Counted from the stretch's first letter, positions 1 through 10,048 are shown. The stretch: DNA of 64,000 nt from Streptomyces sp. SUK 48 (GCF_009650765.1 NZ_CP045740.1:2914001-2978000), one strand, 5' to 3'. Made by a program: numbers and translations. The notes: generated by a model not told the origin, from the sequence alone.

Positions 1-709
1 GCCATGTCGAGACGCCGATCGTCAGCGCGATCAGGTGGCCCCAGTTCGTCATGGGGTCCGTATAGGCGAGCAGATCGGCCAGCAGGAGGTAGGCCGTGCC
101 GGCGAGGAGGGGCCAGCGCAGCCAGGGGCGCAGGAGGCCGGCCAGGGCGCCGGTGCTCGCGGCGACGCCGAAGCTGATGCCGTAGTCCAGGCGGTGCAGG
201 GAGGTCTCCGGGAGATGCCCCGCGAGGACCGCGAGGCCCACCGGGACCTCCGTCGCCAGGGTGGCCAGCACATGGCCCGCGAGGAAGACGCAGGCGGCCC
301 GCGCACCCCCTATCCGGCGCTCCAGCGCGGTGAGCACGAGGACGAACGCGAGCGCGTACGGCGAGACCAGCCCGCCCGCGATCCACAGCGCGCTGGCCAG
401 CAGCACCACGACGGGCGAGCGCATCAGGTGCGCCACGTCCGTACTGGAGCCCTGGTAGAGGGCGTACACCAGGGCGGGGGGCGCCTGGGCCGCGATCAGG
501 GAGGTGACGGCCAGCAGGGCCGCGTAGCCGAAGGTGAACGGCGTCCCGGCGGGCGTCGGCAGCAACAGCGGCGTCGGCCGCGACAGCCGGGGGCGCGCCC
601 GCGGCACCGCGGGGCGGCGGGCGGGCGGCGGCGCGGGCAGCACGGTCCGCTGGCGGGGCACACCGTCCAGCAGGTCCGCGCCCACGGTCTTCGGCGCGAT
701 CCGTTCCAC
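1..709 (-). CDS. Rhomboid-like integral membrane protein (partial, C-terminus outside window)
   Basis: The reverse strand reads openly from a GTG preceded by GGAAGGAG to the window edge (about 236 codons). The N-terminus is basic, proline-rich and cytoplasmic-looking. It is followed by several hydrophobic segments (for example LLAVTSLIAAQAPPALVYAL and VVLLASALWIAGGLVSPYAL), then ERRIGGARAACVFLAGHVLAT and YGISFGVAAS. A GH-containing helix before a YG.S.G helix is typical of rhomboid-like proteins of actinobacteria, but the visible part does not show a complete Ser-His protease dyad, so protease activity is not claimed. It is divergent from the next gene. Family call is from recalled motifs, moderately sure. 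Confidence 0.6.
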   Translation of the reverse strand, partial: MERIAPKTVGADLLDGVPRQRTVLPAPPPARRPAVPRARPRLSRPTPLLLPTPAGTPFTFGYAALLAVTSLIAAQAPPALVYALYQGSSTDVAHLMRSPVVVLLASALWIAGGLVSPYALAFVLVLTALERRIGGARAACVFLAGHVLATLATEVPVGLAVLAGHLPETSLHRLDYGISFGVAASTGALAGLLRPWLRWPLLAGTAYLLLADLLAYTDPMTNWGHLIALTIGVSTW

Positions 710-949
710 GGTGGCGCTCCTTCCGTTCCCGCCCACCCTCCGTGCTGGAGGAAGCCGCTGTCCACGTCCGGAGCCCAAGGAGAGCGATTTCACGGCAACC
801 TCATAAGTTCCGGCCACGCCCGGCAGCCGCACCCCGGCCGCCTGCCGCCCCGCCCGCCCGTCGCCCTGCCGCCCCGGCACCCGCGCCCCCACCGGCCCGG
901 CATCCGCAATTGCCGTGAAAGCAAAGCCCCGTTCAAGCAGGATGGAGTC

Positions 950-1627
950 ATGGCTGCCCCAGACGACTCCCCCGTGGTGCTGGACCGGCGCGAGGGGCCG
1001 TACGGCGAGGTGGTGCTGCGCAGGCACGGCGCGCTGCTCCAGATCATCGCCAACGGCTGCTTCCTCATGGACACTTCGGACGGCCGCTCGGAGCGGCTGC
1101 TGATCGACGCGGCGCACGACGCCCTCGACGGGCGCCCGGCGCCGGCCGTGCTGATCGGCGGCCTGGGCGTCGGGTTCTCACTCGCACACGCGTCCGATGA
1201 TCCCCGCTGGGGACGGATCACGGTCGTGGAGCGGGAGCCCGCCGTCGTGGACTGGCATCACGGGGGCCCGCTGGCCGGACTGACCCGCGCCGCACGGGCC
1301 GATCCGCGCACCAGGATCGTCCGGGACGACCTCGTCCGTTACGTCAATGAGACATCGGACACGTTCGACGCCCTGTGCCTCGACATCGACAACGGCCCCG
1401 GGTGGACGGTCACCGGGGACAACGAGGGCCTGTACTCGCCGGCCGGACTGGCCGCCTGCGCACGGGTGTTGAGACCGGGCGGGGTGCTTGCCGTATGGTC
1501 GGCGCGGCCGTCTCCGGAATTTGAAGGAACCTTGCGGAATGCCGGGTTCCGACGGGTGCGTACCGAAGAGGTGCCCGTTGCCCGGGGAGTTCCGGACGCC
1601 GTGCACCTCGGCATCCGCCCTGGATAG
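950..1627 (+). CDS. Spermidine synthase-like protein (class I methyltransferase fold)
   Basis: Product is 225 aa, starting at ATG with AGGATGGAG just upstream; the open frame extends further 5' but without coding character. It has the nucleotide-binding glycine loop LIGGLGVGFSLAHA (about residues 64-77), the acidic ITVVEREPAVVDWH strand end, and DALCLDIDNGPGW, the arrangement of the spermidine/spermine synthase superfamily. It is shorter than true spermidine synthases (about 280-300 aa) and lacks the N-terminal beta-barrel domain, so a polyamine product is not assured. It stands alone, upstream of the two-component pair. Confidence 0.75.
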   Translation: MAAPDDSPVVLDRREGPYGEVVLRRHGALLQIIANGCFLMDTSDGRSERLLIDAAHDALDGRPAPAVLIGGLGVGFSLAHASDDPRWGRITVVEREPAVVDWHHGGPLAGLTRAARADPRTRIVRDDLVRYVNETSDTFDALCLDIDNGPGWTVTGDNEGLYSPAGLAACARVLRPGGVLAVWSARPSPEFEGTLRNAGFRRVRTEEVPVARGVPDAVHLGIRPG

Positions 1628-1738
1628 CGACGGCACCGCCGATCCCCGTAGGGTGCTGCCCTGACGCGGATCTTTCGCGTCGAGCGCAGACATGGGATCA
1701 CCCCACGGGTTCCGGAAAGCAACAAGCAGGGGCGGGCG

Positions 1739-2485
1739 ATGGAGCAGACACACACCTCCCAGAGCGGCGCGGCGGCGACGACCACCACTCCGGGCGCCCA
1801 GCGCCGGGTACTGGTCGTCGAGGACGACACCACGATCGTCGACGCCATCGCGGCCCGGCTCCGCGCCGAGGGCTTCCTCGTGCAGACCGCGGCCGACGGA
1901 CCGGCCGCCGTGGACACGGCCGAGGCGTGGCAGCCCGACCTGCTGATCCTCGACATCATGCTGCCCGGCTTCGACGGCCTGGAGGTCTGCCGGCGCGTGC
2001 AGGCCCAGCGTCCGGTGCCGGTGCTGATGCTCACCGCGCGGGACGACGAGACGGACATGCTGGTCGGGCTCGGCGTCGGCGCCGACGACTACATGACCAA
2101 GCCGTTCTCCATGCGCGAGCTGGCCGCACGGGTGCATGTGTTGCTGCGCCGGGTGGAGCGGGCCACCATCGCCGCCTCCACGCCCCGCTCGGGCATCCTG
2201 CGCCTCGGCGAACTGGAGATCGACCACGCGCAGCGCCGGGTGCGGGTGAAGTCCGAGGACGTCCACCTGACGCCCACCGAGTTCGACCTGCTGGTCTGCC
2301 TGGCCAACACCCCGCGCGCGGTGCTCTCCCGGGAGCAGCTGCTGGCCGAGGTCTGGGACTGGGCGGACGCCTCCGGCACCCGCACCGTCGACAGCCACAT
2401 CAAGGCGCTGCGCCGCAAGATCGGCGCCGAGCGCATCCGCACCGTGCACGGTGTGGGCTACGCGCTGGAGACGCCGAACCCGTGA
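1739..2485 (+). CDS. OmpR-family response regulator
   Basis: Product is 248 aa. The receiver domain spans about residues 24-137: acidic pocket VVEDD, phosphoacceptor Asp72 in LLILDIMLPGFDG, conserved Lys in MTKPFS. The winged-helix DNA-binding domain spans about residues 150-245 (LTPTEFDLLVCL, RTVDSHIKALRRKIG, IRTVHGVGYAL). The stop codon overlaps the GTG start of the histidine kinase (GTGA), so the two are translationally coupled. It sits upstream of kgd, as the corresponding pair does in S. coelicolor; the signal it answers to is unknown. Confidence 0.95.
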   Translation: MEQTHTSQSGAAATTTTPGAQRRVLVVEDDTTIVDAIAARLRAEGFLVQTAADGPAAVDTAEAWQPDLLILDIMLPGFDGLEVCRRVQAQRPVPVLMLTARDDETDMLVGLGVGADDYMTKPFSMRELAARVHVLLRRVERATIAASTPRSGILRLGELEIDHAQRRVRVKSEDVHLTPTEFDLLVCLANTPRAVLSREQLLAEVWDWADASGTRTVDSHIKALRRKIGAERIRTVHGVGYALETPNP

Positions 2486-3606
2486 GCGTGAGCGGGCGCC
2501 AGGCCGCACGGAGGAGCTCCGGGGTCCGCACGGAGGACCCCTGGGGCGGCGTACGCCCCTTCTCGATCAAGACCAAGCTGACCGCGCTGGTGGTCATCGC
2601 GGTACTGATCACCACCGGTCTGTCGATCGTCGCGGTGCACACCAAGACGGAGCTGCGCTTCATCACGGTGTTCTCGATGATCGCCACCCTGCTGATCACC
2701 CAGTTCGTGGCGCACTCGCTCACCATGCCGCTGGACGAGATGAACACGGTCGCCCGTGCCATCTCGCAGGGCGACTACACCCGCCGGGTGCGCGAGAGCA
2801 GACGCGACGAACTGGGCGACCTGGCGCAGACGATCAACGTCATGGCCGACGAGCTGGAGGCCCAGGACCGCCAGCGCAAGGAACTGGTCGCGAACGTCTC
2901 CCATGAGCTGCGCACCCCGATCGCGGGCCTGCGCGCCGTGCTGGAGAACATCGTCGACGGGGTCACCGAGGCCGATCCGGAGACCATGCGGACGGCCCTG
3001 AAGCAGACCGAGCGGCTCGGCCGCCTGGTGGAGACCCTGCTGGACCTGTCCCGGCTCGACAACGGCGTCGTACCGCTGAAGCTGCGGCGCTTCGAGGTGT
3101 GGCCGTACCTGTCGGGCGTGCTGAAGGAGGCCAACATGGTCGCCTCGGCGCGCGCGGGCATGGCCACCGGCTCGGGCAGCCACACCCGTACCGACGTCCA
3201 TCTGCACCTGGACGTCTCCCCGCCGGAGCTGACCGCGCACGCGGACCCCGAGCGCATCCACCAGGTCGTCGCCAACCTGATCGACAACGCGGTCAAGCAC
3301 AGCCCGCCGCACGGCCGGGTGACCGTGAAGGCGCGGCGCGGGCCCCAGCCGCAGTCGCTGGAGCTGGAGGTCCTGGACGAGGGTCCGGGCATCCCGCGCT
3401 CGGAGTGGCACCGGGTCTTCGAGCGGTTCAACCGGGGGGCCGTGACCCGGCCGCACGGCCCGGGCAGCGACGGCGGCACGGGCCTCGGGCTGGCGATCGC
3501 CCGCTGGGCGGTGGATCTGCACGGCGGCCGGATCGGGGTGGCCGAATCGGAGCGGGGCTGCCGGATCATCGTCACTCTTCCGGGAGCGAACTCCGCTTCA
3601 AGTTGA
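2482..3606 (+). CDS. Sensor histidine kinase with minimal extracytoplasmic domain
   Basis: Product is 374 aa from a GTG overlapping the upstream stop. Two hydrophobic segments (about residues 34-52 and 61-80) are separated by only about 8-10 residues, so almost no sensory loop faces outside. A HAMP domain follows (SLTMPLDEMNTVARAISQGD), then HisKA with phosphoacceptor His141 in ANVSHELRTP, and HATPase_c with NLIDNAVKHS, DEGPGIP and GTGLGLAIA. It is the cognate kinase of the preceding regulator. The reading frame is open far upstream of the chosen start, but that stretch is out-of-frame regulator sequence. Confidence 0.93.
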   Translation: MSVSGRQAARRSSGVRTEDPWGGVRPFSIKTKLTALVVIAVLITTGLSIVAVHTKTELRFITVFSMIATLLITQFVAHSLTMPLDEMNTVARAISQGDYTRRVRESRRDELGDLAQTINVMADELEAQDRQRKELVANVSHELRTPIAGLRAVLENIVDGVTEADPETMRTALKQTERLGRLVETLLDLSRLDNGVVPLKLRRFEVWPYLSGVLKEANMVASARAGMATGSGSHTRTDVHLHLDVSPPELTAHADPERIHQVVANLIDNAVKHSPPHGRVTVKARRGPQPQSLELEVLDEGPGIPRSEWHRVFERFNRGAVTRPHGPGSDGGTGLGLAIARWAVDLHGGRIGVAESERGCRIIVTLPGANSASS

Positions 3607-3745
3607 CGTAAAGTTCCAGCGAAGGCACAAGATCCACGGTCCTCTGCGCCGTCTTCGCGCAGCTGGACACGTGTGAAGCGACACAGGCTCGCGCCGCCCG
3701 CAGAAGCCGGGGGCGCAGGGCCGGGCCAGTGCACCCGGAACCACG

Positions 3746-3778
3746 CTTGTTTCCCGCCATTTCAAGCCCTGAAACAAG
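3746..3778. promoter_or_regulatory. Inverted repeat in the kgd leader
   Basis: CTTGTTTC and GAAACAAG are separated by 17 nt, about 120 nt before the kgd start. This is AT-richer than its surroundings. It could be a repressor operator or an RNA hairpin; the regulator is unknown. Confidence 0.35.
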
Positions 3779-3897
3779 ATTTTCGATGTGACTTACACGA
3801 CGATGAACGGGCCCGACCTGACCTTCACCGTCTCCAAGGCGTAGCCTTTATTCCCGCTGTCCATCACCTTGTGAAGCGGAAGAGGGCGGTTGCCGCC

Positions 3898-6800
3898 GTG
3901 TCGCCACAGTCCCCCAGTAACTCGAGCATCTCCACCGACGACCAAGCCACCGGGAAGAACCCCGCGGCCGCGTTCGGCGCGAACGAGTGGCTCGTCGACG
4001 AGATCTATCAGCAGTACCTCCAGGACCCGAATTCGGTAGACCGTGCCTGGTGGGACTTCTTCGCCGATTACAAGCCGGGTGCGCCTGCCACGCCCGCGCC
4101 GGCGGGTACTGCGGCCGCGGGGGTCGCAGCGACCCCCGCCCCGGCGCCCCAGGCCGCTCCGGCGCCCGCGGCTCCGGCGGCCCCGAAGCCCGCCGCCGCC
4201 CCGGCGCCCGCGGCTGCGGCTCCCGCCGCGGCTCCCGCGGCGAAGACGGCCCCCTCCCCGGCCAAGCCGGCGCAACCCGCACAGGCGCCCGCTCAGCCCA
4301 AGGCGCAGGCCGCTCCCGCCGCCGAGGCCCCCGCCGGCCCCGAGCAGATCACGCTGCGCGGTCCCGCCGCCGCGGTCGCGAAGAACATGGACGCCTCGCT
4401 GGAGATGCCGACCGCCACCTCGGTCCGCGCCGTCCCGGTGAAGCTGCTGTTCGACAACCGCATCGTCATCAACAACCACCTCAAGCGCGCCCGCGGCGGG
4501 AAGATCTCCTTCACGCACCTCATCGGGTACGCGATGGTGCAGGCCATCAAGGCCATGCCGGCGATGAACCACTCGTTCACCGTCAAGGACGGCAAGCCGA
4601 CCCTGGTCAAGCCGGCCCACGTCAACCTCGGTCTCGCCATCGACCTGGTCAAGCCCAACGGCGACCGCCAGCTCGTCGTCGCGGCGATCAAGAAGGCCGA
4701 GACGCTGAACTTCTTCGAGTTCTGGCAGGCGTACGAGGACATCGTCCGGCGCGCCCGCGAGGGCAAGCTGACCATGGACGACTTCACCGGTGTCACGGTC
4801 TCCCTGACCAACCCCGGCGGCCTGGGCACCGTGCACTCCGTGCCGCGGCTGATGCCCGGCCAGGCCGTGATCATGGGCGTCGGCTCCATGGACTACCCGG
4901 CCGAGTTCCAGGGCACCAGCCAGGACACCCTGAACAAGCTCGGTGTCTCCAAGGTCATGACCCTCACGTCGACCTACGACCACCGGGTCATCCAGGGCGC
5001 CGCCTCCGGCGAGTTCCTGCGCCAGGTCTCCAACCTGCTGCTCGGCGAGAACAAGTTCTACGACGACATCTTCGAGGCGCTGCGCATCCCCTACGAGCCG
5101 GTCCGCTGGCTCAAGGACATCGACGCGTCCCACGACGACGACGTCACCAAGGCCGCGCGCGTCTTCGAGCTGATCCACTCCTACCGGGTCCGCGGCCACG
5201 TCATGGCCGACACCGACCCGCTGGAGTACCGCCAGCGCAAGCACCCCGACCTGGACATCGTCGAGCACGGCCTCACCCTGTGGGACCTGGAGCGCGAGTT
5301 CGCCGTCGGCGGTTTCGCCGGCAAGTCGATGATGAAGCTGCGCGACATCCTCGGGGTGCTCCGCGACTCGTACTGCCGCACCACCGGCATCGAGTTCATG
5401 CACATCCAGGACCCCAAGCAGCGCAAGTGGATCCAGGACCGGGTGGAGCGCGGCCACGCCAAGCCGGAGCGCGAGGAGCAGCTGCGCATCCTGCGCCGGC
5501 TGAACGCCGCCGAGGCGTTCGAGACCTTCCTGCAGACCAAGTACGTCGGCCAGAAGCGCTTCTCCCTGGAGGGCGGCGAGTCCGTCATCCCGCTGCTGGA
5601 CGCGGTCATCGACTCCGCCGCCGAGTCCCGCCTGGACGAGGTCGTCATCGGCATGGCCCACCGCGGCCGGCTGAACGTGCTCGCCAACATCGTCGGCAAG
5701 TCGTACGCGCAGATCTTCCGCGAGTTCGAGGGCAACCTCGACCCGAAGTCGATGCACGGCTCCGGCGACGTGAAGTACCACCTGGGCGCCAACGGCACCT
5801 TCACCGGCCTGGACGGCGAGCAGATCAAGGTCTCGCTGGTCGCCAACCCCTCCCACCTGGAGGCGGTCGACCCGATCCTGGAGGGCGTCGCCCGCGCCAA
5901 GCAGGACATCATCAACAAGGGCGGCACGGACTTCACCGTCCTGCCGGTGGCGATCCACGGCGACGCGGCCTTCGCGGGCCAGGGCGTGGTGGCCGAGACC
6001 CTGAACATGTCGCAGCTGCGCGGCTACCGCACCGGCGGCACCGTGCACATCGTCATCAACAACCAGGTCGGCTTCACCGCGGCCCCCGAGTCCTCGCGTT
6101 CCTCCATGTACGCGACGGACGTGGCCCGCATGATCGAGGCCCCGATCTTCCACGTGAACGGCGACGACCCCGAGGCCGTCGTCCGGGTCGCCCGGCTGGC
6201 CTTCGAGTTCCGCCAGGCGTTCAACAAGGACGTGGTGATCGACCTCATCTGCTACCGCCGCCGCGGTCACAACGAGTCGGACAACCCGGCCTTCACCCAG
6301 CCGCTGATGTACGACCTGATCGACAAGAAGCGCTCGGTGCGCAAGCTCTACACCGAGTCCCTGATCGGTCGCGGCGACATCACCCTGGAAGAGGCCGAGC
6401 AGGCCCTCCAGGACTACCAGGGCCAGCTGGAGAAGGTCTTCACCGAGGTCCGCGAGGCCACCGCGCAGCCGGCCGCCGGTGCCGCCCAGGAGGCCCAGGA
6501 CGGCTTCCCGGCCGCGGTCCCGACCGCCATCTCCGCCGAGGTCGTCAAGCGGATCGCCGAGTCCCAGGTCAACATCCCCGACCACATCACGGTGCACCCG
6601 CGGCTGCTGCCGCAGCTCCAGCGCCGTGCGGCGATGGTCGAGGACGGCACCATCGACTGGGGCATGGGCGAGACCCTGGCCATCGGCTCCCTGCTGCTCG
6701 ACGGCACCCCGGTCCGCCTCGCGGGCCAGGACTCCCAGCGCGGCACCTTCGGCCAGCGCCACGCGGTGCTGATCGACCGGGAGACCGGCGAGGAGTACAC

Positions 6801-7701
6801 CCCGCTCCAGTACCTCGCCGAGGAGCAGGCGCGGCTGAACGTCTACAACTCGCTGCTGTCCGAGTACGCGGCCATGGGCTTCGAGTACGGCTACTCGCTC
6901 GCGCGTCCCGACGCGCTGGTGATGTGGGAGGCCCAGTTCGGCGACTTCGTCAACGGCGCGCAGACGGTCGTCGACGAGTTCATCTCCTCGGCCGAGCAGA
7001 AGTGGGGCCAGACCTCCGGCGTCGTCCTGCTGCTGCCGCACGGCTACGAGGGCCAGGGCCCGGACCACTCGTCCGCGCGCCCGGAGCGGTTCCTCCAGCT
7101 GTGCGCCCAGAACAACATGACGGTGGCCATGCCCACCTCGCCGTCGAACTACTTCCACCTGCTGCGGTGGCAGGTGCACAACCCGGCCCACAAGCCGCTG
7201 GTCGTCTTCACCCCGAAGTCGATGCTGCGTCTGAAGGCCGCCGCCTCCAAGGCGGAGGAGTTCACGACGGGCGGCTTCCAGCCGGTCATCGGCGACGCCA
7301 CCGCCGAGGCGGCCGCGGTCCGCAAGGTCGTCTTCTGCACCGGCAAGGTCTACTACGACCTGGAGGCCGAGCGTAAGAAGCGCGGCGCCACCGATACGGC
7401 GATCATCCGCATCGAGCGCCTGTACCCGCTGCCGGGTGCCGAGCTCCAGGCGGAGGTCAACAAGTACCCGAACGCCGAGAAGTACCTGTGGGTCCAGGAG
7501 GAGCCGGCGAACCAGGGTGCCTGGCCGTTCATCGCGCTCAACCTGATCGACCACCTCGACCTGGCGGTCGGCGCGGACATCCCGGCCGGCGAGCGGCTGC
7601 GGCGCATCTCGCGCCCGCACTCCTCGTCCCCGGCGGTGGGCTCCGCCAAGCGTCACCAGGCCGAGCAGGAGCAGCTGGTGCGTGAGGTGTTCGAGGCGTA
7701 A
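3898..7701 (+). CDS. kgd: Multifunctional 2-oxoglutarate dehydrogenase E1 / 2-oxoglutarate decarboxylase (Kgd)
   Basis: Product is about 1267 aa, matching actinobacterial Kgd. The GTG start giving [10 protein letters not shown] is chosen over upstream in-frame GTG because it matches family length and has GAGGGCGG upstream. Layout: E1 N-terminal segment ([19 protein letters not shown]), a long Ala/Pro linker (about residues 60-145), an E2-like acyltransferase domain (about 147-390, DHRVIQGA near 361), then the thiamine-diphosphate E1 part ([57 protein letters not shown]) and the transketolase-type C-terminus. It acts in the TCA cycle as E1 (and E2-fused) of the 2-oxoglutarate dehydrogenase complex. 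In mycobacteria and corynebacteria the equivalent enzyme is controlled by GarA/OdhI (family knowledge). Confidence 0.97.
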   Translation: MSPQSPSNSSISTDDQATGKNPAAAFGANEWLVDEIYQQYLQDPNSVDRAWWDFFADYKPGAPATPAPAGTAAAGVAATPAPAPQAAPAPAAPAAPKPAAAPAPAAAAPAAAPAAKTAPSPAKPAQPAQAPAQPKAQAAPAAEAPAGPEQITLRGPAAAVAKNMDASLEMPTATSVRAVPVKLLFDNRIVINNHLKRARGGKISFTHLIGYAMVQAIKAMPAMNHSFTVKDGKPTLVKPAHVNLGLAIDLVKPNGDRQLVVAAIKKAETLNFFEFWQAYEDIVRRAREGKLTMDDFTGVTVSLTNPGGLGTVHSVPRLMPGQAVIMGVGSMDYPAEFQGTSQDTLNKLGVSKVMTLTSTYDHRVIQGAASGEFLRQVSNLLLGENKFYDDIFEALRIPYEPVRWLKDIDASHDDDVTKAARVFELIHSYRVRGHVMADTDPLEYRQRKHPDLDIVEHGLTLWDLEREFAVGGFAGKSMMKLRDILGVLRDSYCRTTGIEFMHIQDPKQRKWIQDRVERGHAKPEREEQLRILRRLNAAEAFETFLQTKYVGQKRFSLEGGESVIPLLDAVIDSAAESRLDEVVIGMAHRGRLNVLANIVGKSYAQIFREFEGNLDPKSMHGSGDVKYHLGANGTFTGLDGEQIKVSLVANPSHLEAVDPILEGVARAKQDIINKGGTDFTVLPVAIHGDAAFAGQGVVAETLNMSQLRGYRTGGTVHIVINNQVGFTAAPESSRSSMYATDVARMIEAPIFHVNGDDPEAVVRVARLAFEFRQAFNKDVVIDLICYRRRGHNESDNPAFTQPLMYDLIDKKRSVRKLYTESLIGRGDITLEEAEQALQDYQGQLEKVFTEVREATAQPAAGAAQEAQDGFPAAVPTAISAEVVKRIAESQVNIPDHITVHPRLLPQLQRRAAMVEDGTIDWGMGETLAIGSLLLDGTPVRLAGQDSQRGTFGQRHAVLIDRETGEEYTPLQYLAEEQARLNVYNSLLSEYAAMGFEYGYSLARPDALVMWEAQFGDFVNGAQTVVDEFISSAEQKWGQTSGVVLLLPHGYEGQGPDHSSARPERFLQLCAQNNMTVAMPTSPSNYFHLLRWQVHNPAHKPLVVFTPKSMLRLKAAASKAEEFTTGGFQPVIGDATAEAAAVRKVVFCTGKVYYDLEAERKKRGATDTAIIRIERLYPLPGAELQAEVNKYPNAEKYLWVQEEPANQGAWPFIALNLIDHLDLAVGADIPAGERLRRISRPHSSSPAVGSAKRHQAEQEQLVREVFEA

Positions 7702-7713
7702 GCCTCCGGCACG

Positions 7714-7761
7714 ACAGCGCCGAGGGCCCGGTTCCGTACGGAACCGGGCCCTCGGCGCTGT
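7714..7761. terminator. 48-nt perfect palindrome, bidirectional terminator of kgd and the DUF6104 gene
   Basis: Two 24-nt arms are exact reverse complements with no spacer (GGGCCCGGTTCCGT mirrored by ACGGAACCGGGCCC), starting 13 nt after the kgd stop and followed by TTCTGTTT. It lies between convergent genes. Confidence 0.8.
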
Positions 7762-7806
7762 TCTGTTTCCCCCTGCTTACTCGTCCTTGCTCGTCCTTGC
7801 TCGTTC

Positions 7807-7989
7807 CTACTCGTCGTCCTCGTCGTCGTCGAGGCGGGCGAGCCAGGTGGCCAGGCGCTCCACGGGCACCTCGAAGTCGGGGTTGAGGTCCACGAAGGTG
7901 CGCAGCTGCTCGGCGAGCCACTCGAAGGTGACCTCCTCCTCGCCGCGCCGCTTCTCCAGCTCCTCGATGCCGCGGTCGGTGAAGTACAT
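7807..7989 (-). CDS. Small acidic protein of DUF6104 type
   Basis: Product is 60 aa, starting MYFTDRGIEELEKRRGEEEV, with AGGAG upstream of the ATG; in-frame codons further 5' are rejected because the conserved small-protein start is here. The body predicts two short helices (TFEWLAEQLRTFVDL and VPVERLATWLARL) and ends in an acidic DDDEDDE tail. No catalytic motif and no membrane segment. This small protein is common downstream of kgd in streptomycetes (recalled); function unknown. Confidence 0.8.
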   Translation of the reverse strand: MYFTDRGIEELEKRRGEEEVTFEWLAEQLRTFVDLNPDFEVPVERLATWLARLDDDEDDE

Positions 7990-8094
7990 GGGGTTGCGTC
8001 TCCTGGTCTGCGAATGCGCCCGGGCCGGTGGGACAGGCGCCGGCGTCGCCACCAGCCTAAGCAATGCGCGGCGTGCCGTTCCCGGAAGAGTGTC

Positions 8095-8151
8095 TTGACT
8101 TCACGGGACCACGATATATCGTGTTTCCGGGAGGACGCGATATGGCGCGTC
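8095..8151 (+). promoter_or_regulatory. Promoter/operator of the DUF4097-PadR operon
   Basis: A TTGACT -35-like box at 8095-8100 is followed by the perfect palindrome CACGATATATCGTG (8110-8123), then a second dyad GACGCG-N6-CGCGTC (8134-8151) whose inner sequence CGCGATAT resembles a half site of the first. GATAT/ATATC dyads are typical of PadR-family operators, and a PadR gene is second in this operon, so autoregulation is inferred. Confidence 0.6.
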
Positions 8152-8179
8152 GCGATCGTGTACGGCCGAGGAGGTCCCC

Positions 8180-9055
8180 ATGTCCGAGTGGTCCGTCGCC
8201 GAGCCACAGAAGCTGACGTTCGACACCCCGGTGAGCACCCTCCAGGTGCGCATCGTGAACGGCACGGTGAATGTGGTGGGGGCCGAGGAGGGCCCCGCCC
8301 GCCTGGAGGTCTCGGACATCGAGGGCCCGCCCCTGCTGGTGACGCACGAGAACGGCACCCTGACGGTGGGGTACGAGGACCTGACCTGGCAGGGCTTCAC
8401 CAAGCTCCTGGACCGCAGCAGCTGGCGCCGCAACGCGGTCGTCTCGCTGACGGTCCCGGCGGACGCCCGGGTCGAGGTGGGCACGGTCGGGGCCGGCGCG
8501 GTGGTCTCCGGCATCCGGGGCCCGGCGGTGGTCCGGGGCGTCACCGGTGACACCGCCCTGGTCGGCCTCTCCGGACCGGTCCAGGCGAACACCGTGTCCG
8601 GGAACCTGGAGGCGCAGGCCGTCACCGGCGAGCTGCGCTTCTCCTCCGTCTCCGGCGACCTGACCGTGGTCGAGGGCTCGGGCCCCACCGTGCGGGCCGA
8701 CTCGGTCAGCGGCTCGATGATCGTGGACCTGGACCCGGAGGGCCCGACGGACGTCCACCTCACCAGCGTCTCGGGCGAGATCGCCATCCGGCTGCCGCAT
8801 CCGGCGGACGCGGAGGTGGAGGCGAACACGGCGAGCGGCCGGATCTCCAACGCCTTCGAGGGACTGCGGGTGCACGGCCAGTGGGGCGCCCACAAGATCA
8901 CCGGCCGGCTGGGCGCGGGCACGGGACGGCTCCGGGCCACCACGGTCTCCGGCGCGATCGCCCTGCTCCGGCGCCCCGACCGGGCGACCGACGGCACGAC
9001 CGTCGACCCGAGCGACGGCCCGACCGACGGCCCGACCGACAAGAAGGTGCTCTGA
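8180..9055 (+). CDS. DUF4097-family beta-strand repeat protein
   Basis: Product is 291 aa, with GAGGAGG upstream of the ATG. From about residue 75 onward it is built of short repeated beta-helix-like turns with a recurring V(T)SG motif (VSGIRGP, VSGNLEAQ, VSGDLTVV, VSGSMIVD, VSGEIAIR, ASGRISNA, VSGAIALL), which is the DUF4097 pattern. No signal peptide or membrane span, so cytoplasmic. The C-terminus is a disordered DGPTDGPTD tail. It is co-transcribed with the PadR regulator one nucleotide downstream; this pairing is frequent in actinobacteria. Molecular role unknown. Confidence 0.85.
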   Translation: MSEWSVAEPQKLTFDTPVSTLQVRIVNGTVNVVGAEEGPARLEVSDIEGPPLLVTHENGTLTVGYEDLTWQGFTKLLDRSSWRRNAVVSLTVPADARVEVGTVGAGAVVSGIRGPAVVRGVTGDTALVGLSGPVQANTVSGNLEAQAVTGELRFSSVSGDLTVVEGSGPTVRADSVSGSMIVDLDPEGPTDVHLTSVSGEIAIRLPHPADAEVEANTASGRISNAFEGLRVHGQWGAHKITGRLGAGTGRLRATTVSGAIALLRRPDRATDGTTVDPSDGPTDGPTDKKVL

Positions 9056-9056
9056 C

Positions 9057-10034
9057 ATGCCCCCCGTCTTCGCTCACGGGCGCCTGCGCCTGTACCTGCT
9101 CAAGCTGCTGGACGAAGCCCCGCGCCATGGCTACGAGGTGATCCGCCTCCTGGAGGAGCGCTTCCAGGGGCTGTACGCGCCCTCGGCGGGCACCGTCTAC
9201 CCCCGGCTGGCCAAGCTGGAGGCCGAGGGCCTGGTCACCCACACCACCGAGGGCGGCCGCAAGGTGTACGCCATCACGGACGCGGGCCGCGCCGAACTGG
9301 CCGACCGCAGTGGCGAGTTGGCCGACTTGGAATTGGAGATCCGCGAGTCGGTGGCGGAACTCGCGGCCGAGATCAAGGCCGATGTGCGGGGCGCGGCCGG
9401 CGATCTGCGCCGTGAGATGCGGGCGGCCGCGTCGGAGGCCCGCGGGGGTGGCGAAGCCGCCGGGGAGCCCGACGACAAGGACGCCTGGCGCGCCGCCAAG
9501 GAGGAGATGCGCCGGGTCCGGCAGGAGTGGAAGGAGCAGGCCCGCCGCGCCAAGGACGAGAGCCGCCGGGCCCGCGAGGAGGCCCAGCGCGCCCGCCATC
9601 AGGCCCAGGAGGCCCAGGCCCGGGCCCGCGCCCAGGCGCAGGAGGAGATGCAGCGGGTCGCCCGCCGCGTCCAGGACCACTTCGCGCGCGGCAACTGGCC
9701 CGCGGGCGTCCGCGAGGGCCTGACCGAACTGGCCCGGGAACTGGGCGACCTGAGCAAGGACTGGACCAGCCCCCGGCCGGCCCCGGCCCCGGCTCCCTCA
9801 CCGGCCCACACCACGACGGACTTCCCCGCCGAGTACGTCCCCGCCTGGGCCCACGAGCCGCCCACCGACGACCCCGCCCGCGACCTCGATCGCCTGCTGG
9901 ACCGCTTCCGCGACGACATCCGTGATCTGTCCCGCGACCACGGCGTGACCCCGGACCAGTTGCGGACGGCCCGGGAGCAGCTGTCGCGCACCGCGGCGGA
10001 GATCACCTCGGTCCTGCGCCCGCCGAAGGGATAA
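9057..10034 (+). CDS. PadR-family transcriptional regulator with long charged coiled-coil extension
   Basis: Product is 325 aa. The N-terminal PadR winged helix covers about residues 5-85 (RLYLLKLLDEAPRHGYEVIR, YAPSAGTVYPRLAKLEAEGLV, RKVYAITDAGRAEL). Next comes an unusually long Ala/Arg/Glu-rich helical region (about 95-215, repeats of RRAREEAQRARHQAQEAQ), a Pro-rich linker, and a C-terminal helix. PadR proteins are usually 110-200 aa, so the extension is the odd feature and may serve dimerisation or partner binding. It probably represses its own operon through the GATATATC palindrome upstream (inference). Confidence 0.9.
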   Translation: MPPVFAHGRLRLYLLKLLDEAPRHGYEVIRLLEERFQGLYAPSAGTVYPRLAKLEAEGLVTHTTEGGRKVYAITDAGRAELADRSGELADLELEIRESVAELAAEIKADVRGAAGDLRREMRAAASEARGGGEAAGEPDDKDAWRAAKEEMRRVRQEWKEQARRAKDESRRAREEAQRARHQAQEAQARARAQAQEEMQRVARRVQDHFARGNWPAGVREGLTELARELGDLSKDWTSPRPAPAPAPSPAHTTTDFPAEYVPAWAHEPPTDDPARDLDRLLDRFRDDIRDLSRDHGVTPDQLRTAREQLSRTAAEITSVLRPPKG

Positions 10035-10048
10035 CGGAAGGGGTGGCC

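Noticed and set aside
3793..7656. 1287-aa open frame antisense to kgd
   Set aside because: High-GC shadow: no domain, no ribosome-binding site, composition like a reversed coding strand.
7781..7815. Repeated CTCGTCCTTG/CTCGTC units
   Set aside because: Short repeats at the end of the acidic DDDEDDE tail and just beyond its stop; explained by Asp/Glu codons.
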